This document shows, piece by piece, positions 36,791 to 44,507 of a DNA stretch of 64,000 nucleotides. A program made the translations under genes and the position numbers. The notes under the pieces were generated by a model, which worked only from the letters and a program-made list of their open reading frames with translations, was not told the origin of the DNA and searched no databases. The number at the start of each line of letters is the position of its first letter. Position 1 is the stretch's first letter. This DNA comes from Chromatiaceae bacterium (GTDB lineage Bacteria > Pseudomonadota > Gammaproteobacteria > Chromatiales > Chromatiaceae): positions 434,001-498,000 of the forward strand of contig JADKCI010000005.1 in the NCBI GenBank assembly GCA_016714645.1. Direction: 5' to 3'.

Positions 36791-37024
36791 TCATCCCTGG
36801 CGGCGGATACCCATGGGCACAATGAGCAGCAATACACCACCCACAATCGCTGCCGCGCCAACCCAAACCGGGACATTGACCGTCTCCTGTTCACTGACCG
36901 TGATTTCAAGTGGTCCAATCTTCGCTTCTTGAGTCTCCTTGGGATAGCTGAAGCCACCATAGGTCAGAGCCAAGGCTCCCGCGATAATCAGTGCCACGGC
37001 GACCAATTTCAAAGTGTTCATCAT
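36791..37024 (-). CDS. DUF3185 family small membrane protein
   Basis: 77 residues with two transmembrane helices. The first (TLKLVAVALIIAGALALTYGG) is followed by FSYPKETQEAKIGPLEITV, the hallmark of DUF3185, and the second (VWVGAAAIVGGVLLLIVP) closes the protein. Function is unknown; homologues are commonly found with BON, CsbD and DUF3309 genes in stress clusters, as here. Confidence 0.85.
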   Translation of the reverse strand: MMNTLKLVAVALIIAGALALTYGGFSYPKETQEAKIGPLEITVSEQETVNVPVWVGAAAIVGGVLLLIVPMGIRRQG

Positions 37025-37125
37025 TTCTGTCCTTTGTAGTGAAACATGAATCGGGATTGCCTCTCTTCACGCATCCGATCGATAAGAATTCTGCGTTCCC
37101 TTGTCTCGGCGGTGAAGGTTTGGCG

Positions 37126-38223
37126 CTAGCCCCTGGCAAGCAGATTGCGTAGATCAATAACCGCCGCATTAGCCCGGGAGATGTAGGACGCCATCACGAG
37201 GGAGTGATTTGCTATGGGCCCAAATCCAGTGCCGTTCATGATCGCCGGGCTCAAGATAATGTTCTGAGTATTTTCCAGTTCGCGAATGATCTGCTTGACG
37301 GACACGATAGCGTTTTTGTCCTTCAGGACGGGGGCGAAATCGATCTCAAGCGCTTCCAGGCTCTGGAGGAGTGCCCAGGTATAACCGCGGGCCTCGAAGA
37401 AGACGTCATCGATCTGTAGCCATGGGGTCTTGGTCAGGGACTCGGCGGGTGCGGGTTTTGATTGACGCGCATTCGGGTCCCCCCCCAGGTCCGTATCGAG
37501 ATGGGCCTGGCCGACGGCGTAGGACAGACGCTGGGCCAGACTACCCAGACGCTTCTCAACCACTTGTAAATAGGCACCCAGATTATCCGCGCGGGCAACG
37601 AATTGACCGTCATCCTGTTTCTCATCGTAAAGTCGGCCCATAAAAGCCTTTAGAAGAGTGACTCCGCCCCGATATTCCGATTCCGTCGAGGGGAAGACCC
37701 AGGAGTTGGATTCATAATTGAATCTGGGTTCGGCCAATTGGAGGTCGGCATCCTCCACGGATTGCGACTGGGCCCGGGCAAAATCATTACGCAAGGCGCT
37801 CGTGAAGCCCCTCAGTTCCGTCAGGGCCCCGAACTCCCAGTTCGGGATGTTATCCAGATAAACGCCAGGCGGAGTAATATCATTGGTCAGGTATCCGCCT
37901 GACTTATTGAGCAGGGTCTCGGCAATACCGATAGCGGTTGCCACGGTCACGACACCCGCTACCAGCTTGGCCGGGTCATTATTAACCATGCCCAGCGCCT
38001 TTTCCTTGACGTCAAAGGGTCCGGGTGAAGTAGACCAGACCATACCCAGGACCACTACGATAACGAGGTAGGTCACCAGGAAGAGGCCCGCCGTCCTCAC
38101 CAGGAAGAGGCCCGCCGTCCACCAGGGGCCTTTCTCCTTCCAAGTCCTGGGGTGATATGCCTTGGCAACCTTTGCCCCCGTCGTAATCAGCCGAGGCGCT
38201 CTCGATGCGAGTCCATCGTACAT
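37126..38223 (-). CDS. DUF2333 family inner-membrane protein
   Basis: 365 residues: a short cytosolic leader, one hydrophobic helix (about 38-65) and a large helical periplasmic domain containing PPGVYLDNIPNWEFGALTEL, FVARADNLGAYLQVVEKRLG, TPWLQIDDVFFEARGYTWAL and LVMASYISRANAAVIDLR. It matches DUF2333, which has no established role. ATG at 38223 is chosen because the longer frame begins in the leader of the BON gene. The transmembrane helix contains a perfect 24-nt tandem duplication. Same strand as BON, DUF3309 and CsbD, so probably co-transcribed. Confidence 0.85.
   Translation of the reverse strand: MYDGLASRAPRLITTGAKVAKAYHPRTWKEKGPWWTAGLFLVRTAGLFLVTYLVIVVVLGMVWSTSPGPFDVKEKALGMVNNDPAKLVAGVVTVATAIGIAETLLNKSGGYLTNDITPPGVYLDNIPNWEFGALTELRGFTSALRNDFARAQSQSVEDADLQLAEPRFNYESNSWVFPSTESEYRGGVTLLKAFMGRLYDEKQDDGQFVARADNLGAYLQVVEKRLGSLAQRLSYAVGQAHLDTDLGGDPNARQSKPAPAESLTKTPWLQIDDVFFEARGYTWALLQSLEALEIDFAPVLKDKNAIVSVKQIIRELENTQNIILSPAIMNGTGFGPIANHSLVMASYISRANAAVIDLRNLLARG
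38073..38120. repeat. 24-nt perfect tandem duplication inside the DUF2333 gene
   Basis: Two identical copies of a 24-nt unit (38073-38096 and 38097-38120) beginning TCACCAGGAAGAGGC. In frame it duplicates the octapeptide [RT]TAGLFLV, lengthening the membrane helix (AGLFLVRTAGLFLVTY) by two turns and placing an Arg inside it. Confidence 0.95.
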
Positions 38224-38281
38224 TGCGGTTTCCTCGATCAAATTTGTGGTGGAGTCACGCCAACAGCGCCGAGGCTTAGCC

Positions 38282-38731
38282 CTACTGGGCGGGCTTAACG
38301 ACGAGCCTGTTTTCCACGGAGGCAACTCCCTTTATGCCGCGGGCGATCTCCAGGCTGCGGTCAATGCTCTGCTGGGAATCAACGACACCACTTAGCGCCA
38401 CTACGCCATTAGTCGTGGTGACATGAATCTGTAAGCTCTTGAGTGTCGAGTCGGCCAGCAATCCGGCCTTGATTTGAGTCGTGATCGCCGCATCACTCAT
38501 ATAGACACCCGCGGCTTCGGCCTTATCGCCAATCGCCTCCTTGGCCGTATCAAGCTTAGTCGATGCCTTATCGCCCGCTTTCTCGATGGCCTCTCCCGAT
38601 CGGGCCGCGGCTTGATCGATCTTTTTCCCCGCTTGCTCTGCGCTGTCATTCTTATCACAACCCACCGCAATCAAAACAAGCGCCAGTGATGCCGTGACAA
38701 GACCTACTTTAGTGACAATGATCATTCTCAA
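38282..38731 (-). CDS. BON domain lipoprotein, osmotic/envelope stress
   Basis: 149 residues. The N-terminus is a signal with lipobox-like LIAVGC (Cys25). A helical segment rich in Lys/Ala (QAGKKIDQAAARSGEAIEKAG) precedes a C-terminal BON domain (DAAITTQIKAGLLAD, then GVVALSGVVDSQQSIDRSLEIAR and GVASVENRLVV), similar to OsmY/DolP. BON domains bind phospholipid. Probably periplasmic or membrane-anchored and stress-induced, given its neighbours. Confidence 0.9.
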   Translation of the reverse strand: MRMIIVTKVGLVTASLALVLIAVGCDKNDSAEQAGKKIDQAAARSGEAIEKAGDKASTKLDTAKEAIGDKAEAAGVYMSDAAITTQIKAGLLADSTLKSLQIHVTTTNGVVALSGVVDSQQSIDRSLEIARGIKGVASVENRLVVKPAQ

Positions 38732-38738
38732 TCTCCGC

Positions 38739-38897
38739 TTAAATCCGGCCCAGGAGAACCAGGACCAGTAAGATGATGACGACCGCCCCTATGGCACCGC
38801 TGGGTCCATAGCCCCAAGATCTGCTATGAGGCCAGGCGGGTAGTATCCCTAAGAGTATTAGGATCAAAATGACGAGAAGTAGAGTACCTAGTGACAT
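38739..38897 (-). CDS. DUF3309 family small membrane protein
   Basis: 52 residues: MSLGTLLLVILILILLGILP then AWPHSRSWGYGPSGAIG and a second helix VVIILLVLVLLGRI. The hydrophobic-PxWPHSxxWGYGPSG-hydrophobic layout is diagnostic for DUF3309. It lies 7 nt upstream of the BON gene on the same strand, with a GGAGAAAG-type ribosome site. Function unknown; typically found in stress-inducible clusters. Confidence 0.85.
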   Translation of the reverse strand: MSLGTLLLVILILILLGILPAWPHSRSWGYGPSGAIGAVVIILLVLVLLGRI

Positions 38898-39011
38898 GAT
38901 CTTTCTCCGGTTTCAGTCTAACCTCGGGTCCCGGCCTTCCGCCGGGACGACGAGGCCTGGAGCTGGGCCTCACCATGACATGATGACATACCCGGCCCCT
39001 GATGATTCATC

Positions 39012-39239
39012 TCAAGAATGGCTGGACTCCCAGTCCTTGACCTCGTGGCCCTTCTCCCATTCCTTGACCTGCTTTTCGGCCGCCTCCTGCAGAATCCCAT
39101 ACTTGGTCTGAATTAGGCCGACAAGCGCATCGCGTTCGCCAGCGATTTGGGTAAGCTCGTCGTCCGTCAGGTCACCCCATTTCGCCTTGGCTTTCCCCAT
39201 GAATTGCTTCCAGTTTCCCTTCGCTTGATTCCAGTTCAT
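39012..39239 (-). CDS. CsbD family general-stress protein
   Basis: 75 residues, hydrophilic, with the CsbD pattern MNWNQAKGNWKQFMGKAKAKWG then LTDDELTQIAGERDALVGLIQ and a helical tail. Homologous proteins are induced under sigma-B or RpoS control in other bacteria; molecular role unknown. ATG at 39239 preceded by AGGGTG at 8 nt is preferred to the in-frame GTG at 39248. It is the first gene after the box-containing promoter at 39432-39479, so it likely heads the csbD-DUF3309-BON-DUF2333-DUF3185 run. Confidence 0.9.
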   Translation of the reverse strand: MNWNQAKGNWKQFMGKAKAKWGDLTDDELTQIAGERDALVGLIQTKYGILQEAAEKQVKEWEKGHEVKDWESSHS

Positions 39240-39431
39240 TTTTTTCACCCTATCTTATCGTGTTGGTTGCCGCATGATCCCGCGATTGGGAGGTCCTTCT
39301 GGTCGACCACGCGGGCCGATAGGGATCATGCTCCTGGGCGTGAAAGGTCTTTCGCTTTGCCCACTCGTCCACCTGACTCATGGCGATATCGCACCGATCT
39401 CACCGCTTGCCTTTTCCTTTGGCATAATTGA
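39240..39431. other. long csbD leader, no gene
   Basis: About 177 nt from the predicted start of transcription (39425) to the csbD coding region. No ORF of interest. Immediately below the -10 it contains CCAAAGG and GGTGAGAT on the minus strand, which also occur in the leader of the DUF3096 gene, so the two leaders may be related beyond the promoter. Confidence 0.35.
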
Positions 39432-39479
39432 ACTATAGAGGGTATTTTGGAGTCACTCCGTGCTCTGGCGTACATAGCG
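39432..39479 (-). promoter_or_regulatory. class II-type promoter with 22-bp box, upstream of csbD
   Basis: On the minus strand: CGCTATGTACGCCAGAGCAC (box 39458-39479), exactly 20 nt, then TATAGT (-10, 39432-39437). The box matches 18 of 22 positions with that at 45062-45083, where the core is a palindrome TGTgCGCCGGCGtACA. With +1 at 39425 the core is centred at -41.5, the class II position for Crp/Fnr-type activators. No TTGACA-like -35 is present, consistent with activator dependence. Confidence 0.6.
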
Positions 39480-39717
39480 CGGGATTAATTTCTGCCTGCG
39501 GGCTCAAAGGCAGCGCTTAGCCGGAATGGCGGCCATCATTCGTGCTCAGTAACCCCTAGTATTAATGGGGGCGCGGCAATGCCCCGGCACCGCCCGGAGA
39601 GGAGGTGTCAAGCAGTTAAACGAAAGGACCGGTGTTAAGCATCCTAAGGATTGGATTGCTGGAAGCGGGAACCCAGGGGGAAAGGCAAAATCGCGCCAGA
39701 ACCCTTATCTGGTTTAA
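39480..39717. other. intergenic region between Crp/Fnr gene and csbD promoter
   Basis: 238 nt without a gene. Contains a GC-rich hairpin-prone stretch (GGGGGCGCGGCAATGCCCCGGCACCG region near 39565-39595), which may terminate transcription from the Crp/Fnr gene that ends at 39718. Confidence 0.3.
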
Positions 39718-40449
39718 TCAGGAATTCTTGGATAAGAACTGGGGCAGGAGCCGATCCGATTCGCGCTTGACGACCTTGTAACATTCACAGGTTAGTTCTT
39801 CGAGTTTGGGTCGATTTAGTACCCTGATATGACCCCGGTTGTATTCAATCACGCCCTGGCGTTGCAAGTGGCCAGCGGCCTCCGTGACCCCTTCGCGTCG
39901 CACGCCCAGCATGTTGGCGATTAGCTCCTGCGTCATGATGAGATGATCGCCCGACAGACGATCCAGGGATAACAAGAGCCACCGGCACAACTGCTGATCG
40001 ATCGAATGATGGCGGTTGCAGACCGCGGTTTGGGCCATTTGGGTGATCAAGGATTGGGTGTAGCGCAACATGAGCATGAGCAATTCACCGTGGCGGTTCA
40101 CCTCGTCCTTGAAGCGTTTCCCGGGGAGTCGGTAGGCGAAACCGGCGCTCTGCACAATAGTGCGACTGGTCGTGCTTTCGCCGCCCATGAAGAGGGCAAG
40201 GCCAACCAAGCCCTCGTTCCCGACCACGGCGATCTCGGCGGAGGCGCCATTTTCCATTACATAAAGTAAGGAGATGATGGCGTCGGTCGGAAAATAGACG
40301 TGGCGTGTGGCAACTCCAGATTCGTAAAGGACCCGACCAAGGGGCATCGGTGCCAGTTCGAGGAAGGGGTAGACACGCTCTTGAACCACCTCAGGTAAGG
40401 CCGCCAGAAGGTGATTTTGATCAGGCGAATGAGGGGGCGTGTCTAACAT
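39718..40449 (-). CDS. Crp/Fnr family transcriptional regulator
   Basis: 243 residues: an N-terminal cyclic-nucleotide-type barrel (about 25-140, with GRVLYESGVATRHVYFPTDAIISLLYVMENGASAEI) and a C-terminal winged helix with QELIANMLGVRREGVTEAAGHLQRQGVIEY. The FNR cluster Cys set is missing; the two Cys near the end (TCECYKV) lie after the HTH. It is the kind of Crp-like regulator often found with BON/CsbD clusters. It is the best candidate for the activator that reads the two -41.5 boxes at 39458 and 45062. An imperfect version of the box lies at 40512-40527 in its own upstream region, so autoregulation is possible. Confidence 0.88.
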   Translation of the reverse strand: MLDTPPHSPDQNHLLAALPEVVQERVYPFLELAPMPLGRVLYESGVATRHVYFPTDAIISLLYVMENGASAEIAVVGNEGLVGLALFMGGESTTSRTIVQSAGFAYRLPGKRFKDEVNRHGELLMLMLRYTQSLITQMAQTAVCNRHHSIDQQLCRWLLLSLDRLSGDHLIMTQELIANMLGVRREGVTEAAGHLQRQGVIEYNRGHIRVLNRPKLEELTCECYKVVKRESDRLLPQFLSKNS

Positions 40450-40825
40450 CTCGGCAACCAGATTAAGATCAAGTAAAGGCCCAAGGTGAAGTATAGCTGT
40501 CCAGCCGCGTATGTAGGATAGCGCACGGAGAGAATCTGGCCTCTGTTACGTTTGGTGTGGGTAGCCGGGTTTTCCCCGGCACCGGCGACCCCACCTGAGG
40601 GGCATCTGAGAACACACTTTATCCAGCCTGTTGTTGTGCCGGTGGGCCTGGTGGGCGAGAGGCCCGCGAGGGTGGGCAACCGGTGGGCCGCGCCGGCTCT
40701 GGGCTCGCCGACCGCTCGGGCGGTGGGCGGCGCGGTCCATGGGTTGTCCACACGTCCCGCAGGGCTCGGGCCGGTCCGTTAGCCGAGTCCACAAGTCCAC
40801 AGGCAGATGGGCTGGGGGTATCACC
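40450..40825. other. intergenic region with possible IS left end
   Basis: No intact gene. A GC-rich stretch (40556-40800) full of GGGC/GCCC runs and hairpin potential leads up to an ISL3-like transposase start at 40826; it may be the remaining left end of that element. The box-like TGTAGGATAGCGCACG occurs at 40512-40527, next to the Crp/Fnr gene. Confidence 0.35.
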
Positions 40826-40893
40826 ATGAATCCGACCGCGTTGTTCACCGTCGCGCTGGGCCTGAAGGCGCCTTGGGGCGTGGCCGAGGTGGG
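40826..40893 (+). mobile_element. remnant of an ISL3-like transposase (N-terminal 22 codons)
   Basis: ATG at 40826 encodes MNPTALFTVALGLKAPWGVAEV, which has the typical opening of ISL3-family transposases (x-x-LF-x-x-ALGL-x-x-PW-x-V). Homology stops at about 40893, exactly where the DNA becomes AT-rich, so the rest of the transposase has been lost or replaced. Assigned from remembered family pattern; a database search is needed to confirm. Confidence 0.45.
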
Positions 40894-40920
40894 CACTACC
40901 ATCATAATTTACCCATTTTT

Positions 40921-42126
40921 ATGAATAATGATAGATATATGAAAAAGATCGGAACCAAGATTCGACATTTCATAATTTGCAAGGACATAAGAGCAAGAAC
41001 ATTCGTTAGGCTGATAGCTGCTGGCATGGCTATTGGTGGGCTGGAGGCGAACTCGAGGGACCAAGATTTCGTTCCGGAGTCGAAGGAGGCTTTGGTTTCG
41101 ACATTGGCAATCAGGAAAGCATCATTTTTTGATACGATTATCCGTTCAAAGGTCCTGTCTTGCCCCGTGTCAATCCGCGTCGATTTTACGCGGGATCTTG
41201 AAAAAGTCTTAAAAATCAGAAGCTCCAATATTGGCCAACAAATTAGTTATTCATTCATCACGGACAAATGGGACAGAATCGCGAGCGAGGTTTTTAACTG
41301 TGCAAGCTATGATGAATTCATCGAACTGCAGTTAAATGATTCGTTTATTTTTGGTCAGACCCTTCATAAAATAAACTACGCGATGATCCAAATTCTATAT
41401 AGAGTCGAGGAAGATTTGATTAATAATGAGGGGGCTGGATACAGAGCACCTATTGTGAATAGTACGCTAAGGAAAAAATCCGGAATGCATGGATGGGGAC
41501 TGGCTATTGATTTTGATGTCGGAATAAATCCCTACATCTTGAACGAAAAAGCCGAGAAAGATCTAGACCTGGAACTCATTGGCGCGTTGGACAACATTGC
41601 CAGGTTCATGCTTGGCAAGAATGAATCGGATTTAAGAAAACTTAAAAGCGGAAGATCGGCATTTGGGGATGGATCAATCGGAGATGTTCATGATATTCTT
41701 CAGCAGGAAAGCGATGCGATGAAAAGATATTTTTTATTAATGAAAAATGACGCGGCCCTCCAGAAATTTATCGATACGGAGTGGGTAATCAATAATCCCG
41801 ATAAACCTCTCCCCGAATTTGCAACAATAAAGGTCCAAATGGAAAATGACTACAGAATACTTGGCGGAAAATCCAACAGGGGAATAGCATGGCGGACAGC
41901 CGCGGGACAAGATCGCCCCTTTGCTCCTGACAGTATGGGTGGAAAGGGTGATCCGGCAACGGGATTTTTGAATCTTGGAAAAGAATTCGTAGAGGCCATG
42001 ACCGCAAGGGGTTTCGCATGGGGCGCCATTGATATCTCAGGCGAGCCTGGGGATATGCAACATTTTGACCTGCGACTACAGGGGGTCGGGGCAAGGGTTT
42101 ACAATTTGCTTTTGAAATACAAATAG
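40921..42126 (+). CDS. M15-like zinc peptidase (DD-carboxypeptidase type), AT-rich foreign gene
   Basis: 401 residues. The zinc site of M15/VanY-type peptidases is visible: GMHGWGLAIDFDVG (His190, Asp197) and GDMQHFDLRLQG (His381). A basic leader with a weak hydrophobic segment (RLIAAGMAIGGLEANSRD) may serve as signal, followed by ~110 residues of unknown helical sequence. The substrate would be peptidoglycan stem peptides or a similar D-amino-acid peptide. Base composition and codon use (many AAT, ATT, AAA, TTT) differ strongly from all neighbours, and the gene abuts an IS remnant, so recent horizontal transfer is likely. ATG at 40921 is followed by an in-frame ATG at 40939. Confidence 0.75.
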   Translation: MNNDRYMKKIGTKIRHFIICKDIRARTFVRLIAAGMAIGGLEANSRDQDFVPESKEALVSTLAIRKASFFDTIIRSKVLSCPVSIRVDFTRDLEKVLKIRSSNIGQQISYSFITDKWDRIASEVFNCASYDEFIELQLNDSFIFGQTLHKINYAMIQILYRVEEDLINNEGAGYRAPIVNSTLRKKSGMHGWGLAIDFDVGINPYILNEKAEKDLDLELIGALDNIARFMLGKNESDLRKLKSGRSAFGDGSIGDVHDILQQESDAMKRYFLLMKNDAALQKFIDTEWVINNPDKPLPEFATIKVQMENDYRILGGKSNRGIAWRTAAGQDRPFAPDSMGGKGDPATGFLNLGKEFVEAMTARGFAWGAIDISGEPGDMQHFDLRLQGVGARVYNLLLKYK

Positions 42127-42193
42127 CGAGTTGATTGTAAAGGGGATTTAGTTTGTAAACGGAATTACTTCACCACCTACCGGTAACTCCGCT

Positions 42194-43046
42194 TCAAAGC
42201 AGATTGATCGTTGTCGGCTCATCCCCAAGCCAGGCGACCAGAAGTTTATAGCCCAGTACCAGCACCACTGCGCCAATGAAGAGCCCAACAATACCGGAAC
42301 TCAAGAATCCGCCGATAGTGCCGACGAAGATCACGGCCATGGGGACATCCATGCCGCGACCCAGCAAGATCGGCCTAAGGATGTTGTCGATGGTACCGAC
42401 GGCGAGGCTCCAGACGAGAAGAAGCACAAAGGTGGTCATCTCCCCATTGTAGAAGACATAGATGAGGATCGGGACCGACACCAGAAAGATGCTGACCTGT
42501 GCGGTGCTCACCAAGAGCGCCAGCAAGGTCCAGAGTCCGGCTGCGGGCACCCCAGCCGCTAGCCATCCCAGGCCGGCCAGGAGCGACTGGATCAAGGCTA
42601 TGCCAAGGATGCCGCGGGTAACGCTGCGGACCGTAGCCATGGCGAGATCGGTGAATTCAAGCCCACGATCACCCGCCAGTCGATGGGCGATGATGACGGT
42701 TGCCCGCCGCGTCTCTTCCTCATGGGCGAGCAGCACCCCGGCGATGGCGATGGCGAAAACGAATTGCAGGATGTCGATCCCCGCCCCAGCCGCCGCCCCA
42801 ACCAACCAACTCAAGGCCATTTTGAAAGGTCGCGGCCAATACCGACCTGTCGCCCAAGGCTTTCAGCAGGCTTTGATAGAGGGGATAAAGACCGATTGCG
42901 ATGATCAAGCTCCAGAGGCCCGGCACGATAAAGTGGCGCACGATATCGAAGCACAAGGCCGCCAGGATGATGATCAAAGCAATACGGATGAATATCTCGA
43001 TGGCTTGGTCCGTTACATGACGGTCCGATTGCGTGACCACGGCCAT
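42194..43046 (-). pseudogene. AI-2E family transporter with internal deletion and frameshift
   Basis: The N-terminal piece (TDQAIEIFIRIALIIILAAL to KALGDRSVLAATF, 42830-43046) and the C-terminal piece (KMALSWLVGAAAGAGIDILQF to the end, 42194-42830) both match YdiK/PerM-type membrane proteins, and they lie in different frames. Compared with the usual ~350-residue length, roughly 100 codons (the periplasmic loop region after helix 3) are missing at the junction near 42830. The deletion itself created the frame break, so this is a genuine pseudogene. The C-terminal part is otherwise well conserved (ILRPILLGRGMDVPMAVIFVG). Confidence 0.8.
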
Positions 43047-43057
43047 GGGAATTCAGA

Positions 43058-43405
43058 TCAATAGCTCGAATCGTAGAAGTTACGATTTTCGTCGTAGCGG
43101 GTGTTGTAGTTACGGTTGTTGTAATTTCGATCGTTATAATAGCGATCGTTATAATAGCGATCGTTATAATAGCGATTATTATCGTTCGCCTTTGCGTTCT
43201 GGTCGATGACCAAGCCACCAACGGCCCCAGCTCCGGCGCCAACCAATGCTCCCGTGCCCACATTACCACTCATGGAGCCGATCGCGGCCCCGGTAGCGGC
43301 GCCTAATAGGGCGCCGCTACCGGCCCTCTCCGTGGTCGTTGTGCCACACCCAGACAAGGCGGCGAGAGCGAGTGTGAGTAGAGAGACAGTTAAGCGTTTC
43401 ATCAT
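43058..43405 (-). CDS. glycine-zipper lipoprotein with Asn/Tyr-rich tail
   Basis: 115 residues. Lipobox LAALSGC near residue 20, then a glycine zipper (GALLGAATGAAIGSMSGNVG, GALVGAGAGAVGGLVID) and a hydrophilic tail of repeated YYNDR/YNNRN units. Such proteins sit in the outer membrane with the zipper forming a hairpin; similar to YMGG-like stress lipoproteins. The tail is encoded by a 15-nt tandem repeat that can change copy number. Stand-alone or co-transcribed with the decayed AI-2E gene that follows after 11 nt. Confidence 0.85.
   Translation of the reverse strand: MMKRLTVSLLTLALAALSGCGTTTTERAGSGALLGAATGAAIGSMSGNVGTGALVGAGAGAVGGLVIDQNAKANDNNRYYNDRYYNDRYYNDRNYNNRNYNTRYDENRNFYDSSY
43128..43172. 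repeat. three perfect 15-nt tandem repeats in the lipoprotein gene
   Basis: CGATCGTTATAATAG at 43128-43142, 43143-43157 and 43158-43172, with degenerate copies on both sides. Each encodes YYNDR on the minus strand. In-frame units (15 nt) mean copy-number changes would not break the gene. Confidence 0.95.
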
Positions 43406-43462
43406 GGATTCTCCGATTCAAGGGATTTGGGGGTGTCACGGGTAGCTTTAGGCCGTGGACGA

Positions 43463-43482
43463 TTGCCGGGGTGATCCGGCAA
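43463..43482 (-). terminator. hairpin after the duplicated-domain secreted protein gene
   Basis: TTGCCGG-GGTGAT-CCGGCAA, a perfect 7-bp stem 49 nt after the stop of the gene at 43531. No T-run, so weak as a terminator. Confidence 0.35.
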
Positions 43483-43530
43483 CCGGCTACCCGCAACATG
43501 CCTAGGTTTGCCTATCGCGAGACAGGCTGG

Positions 43531-44391
43531 TCAATGCTTCCAATTGAAGGATTCAGTGGCTGAGCCATTCTCTGGGACACCCATTTCCTGATGGTATTGC
43601 TGACCATCGTAATCCAGAGTCACAAGATACCGGCCTTGTGGTACCTTGGCATAGAAGATGGGTCCCTTGGCATCGGTGTCGAGCAGGGTCCTCTGGCTAG
43701 CCATATCCTGGACGCGTACCCGAACGCTGTTGGGTACATAATCCGCATTATCAGTTGAAAAGAGCAGCCGCAAGTTGTATTGGCGCCTAGCGGCTTCCAT
43801 GCGATCGTACTCGTAGGGGGTATTGCCGCCACTGATGTAGGGTATGTCACTGCTGTACAGGCGCTGGTCCATCGGTTCAGGGGTTAGGCCCGCTGGGGGA
43901 CGGATTGCCCACTCCGTGGTGGTTTCTTGCGCAGGTGAAGACCCGACGGGTTCTACCCAATAGAAGTTCTCGATCGTGGCCCCCTCGGCGGAAATATTGA
44001 CATTGCGCGTTTTGATTTTGCCACGATTATCCAGGGTTAGGACATAGTTACCGGAGGGTAACCGAGCATAGAACCAGGGGCCATTCGAAGGGACGTCGAG
44101 CAGCGTCACGCCACTGTTATCCTGGATGCGGACCCTAACGCCAGACAAATAATTACCCGCGCTGATCGCGAACATAAGCCTGAGATTGAACTGCGACTTG
44201 GCTGCTTCCAGCCGGTCGCGTTCATCAGAACCAACCCCGCCACTGGTATAAGGAACGCTGGGCGCACTGGCGGAAACGGCAGGTGGTTCGGCGATCGAGA
44301 CCGGTTGGGCATTAGCTACATTAGCCACATTGCCGCCGATACCCAGGACGAGGATGACTGGGATCAGGCTGGCGAGGATGGTTTTTTTCAT
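43531..44391 (-). CDS. secreted protein with two homologous beta domains, function unknown
   Basis: 286 residues with a signal peptide (cleavage after ANVANA about residue 28). Two related domains follow: about 53-145 (YTSGGVGSDERDRLEAAKSQFNLRLMF start) and 187-284 (YISGGNTPYEYDRMEAARRQ start). Each then has V-R-V-[RQ]-[IV]-[QD]-D, a LLD-x-x-x-x-GP-[WI]-FYA-[RK]-[LV]-P-x-G-x-Y-[VL]-[VL]-TLD strand series, resembling a carboxypeptidase-regulatory or similar Ig-like fold. Probably periplasmic; role unknown. In the stress-related region, it may be part of an envelope-response set. Confidence 0.75.
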   Translation of the reverse strand: MKKTILASLIPVILVLGIGGNVANVANAQPVSIAEPPAVSASAPSVPYTSGGVGSDERDRLEAAKSQFNLRLMFAISAGNYLSGVRVRIQDNSGVTLLDVPSNGPWFYARLPSGNYVLTLDNRGKIKTRNVNISAEGATIENFYWVEPVGSSPAQETTTEWAIRPPAGLTPEPMDQRLYSSDIPYISGGNTPYEYDRMEAARRQYNLRLLFSTDNADYVPNSVRVRVQDMASQRTLLDTDAKGPIFYAKVPQGRYLVTLDYDGQQYHQEMGVPENGSATESFNWKH

Positions 44392-44507
44392 GGGGCATTC
44401 CTGGGTGATGATGGTGAGAAGCGAGGGGGAGGGGTGAGAATCCTAACCTGACTTGAGTTGATCGCGGGTTAACCCCCCTCCCAATCAACTAGCCATCAAG
44501 TTCGTAC

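Noticed and set aside
40631..40825. Coding frame in the GC-rich stretch before the transposase start
   Set aside because: Arg/Gly/Pro/Trp-rich translation with no recognisable domain; more likely non-coding IS end sequence.
43128..43172. CRISPR-like direct repeats
   Set aside because: The 15-nt units are contiguous without spacers, in frame, and encode YYNDR repeats.
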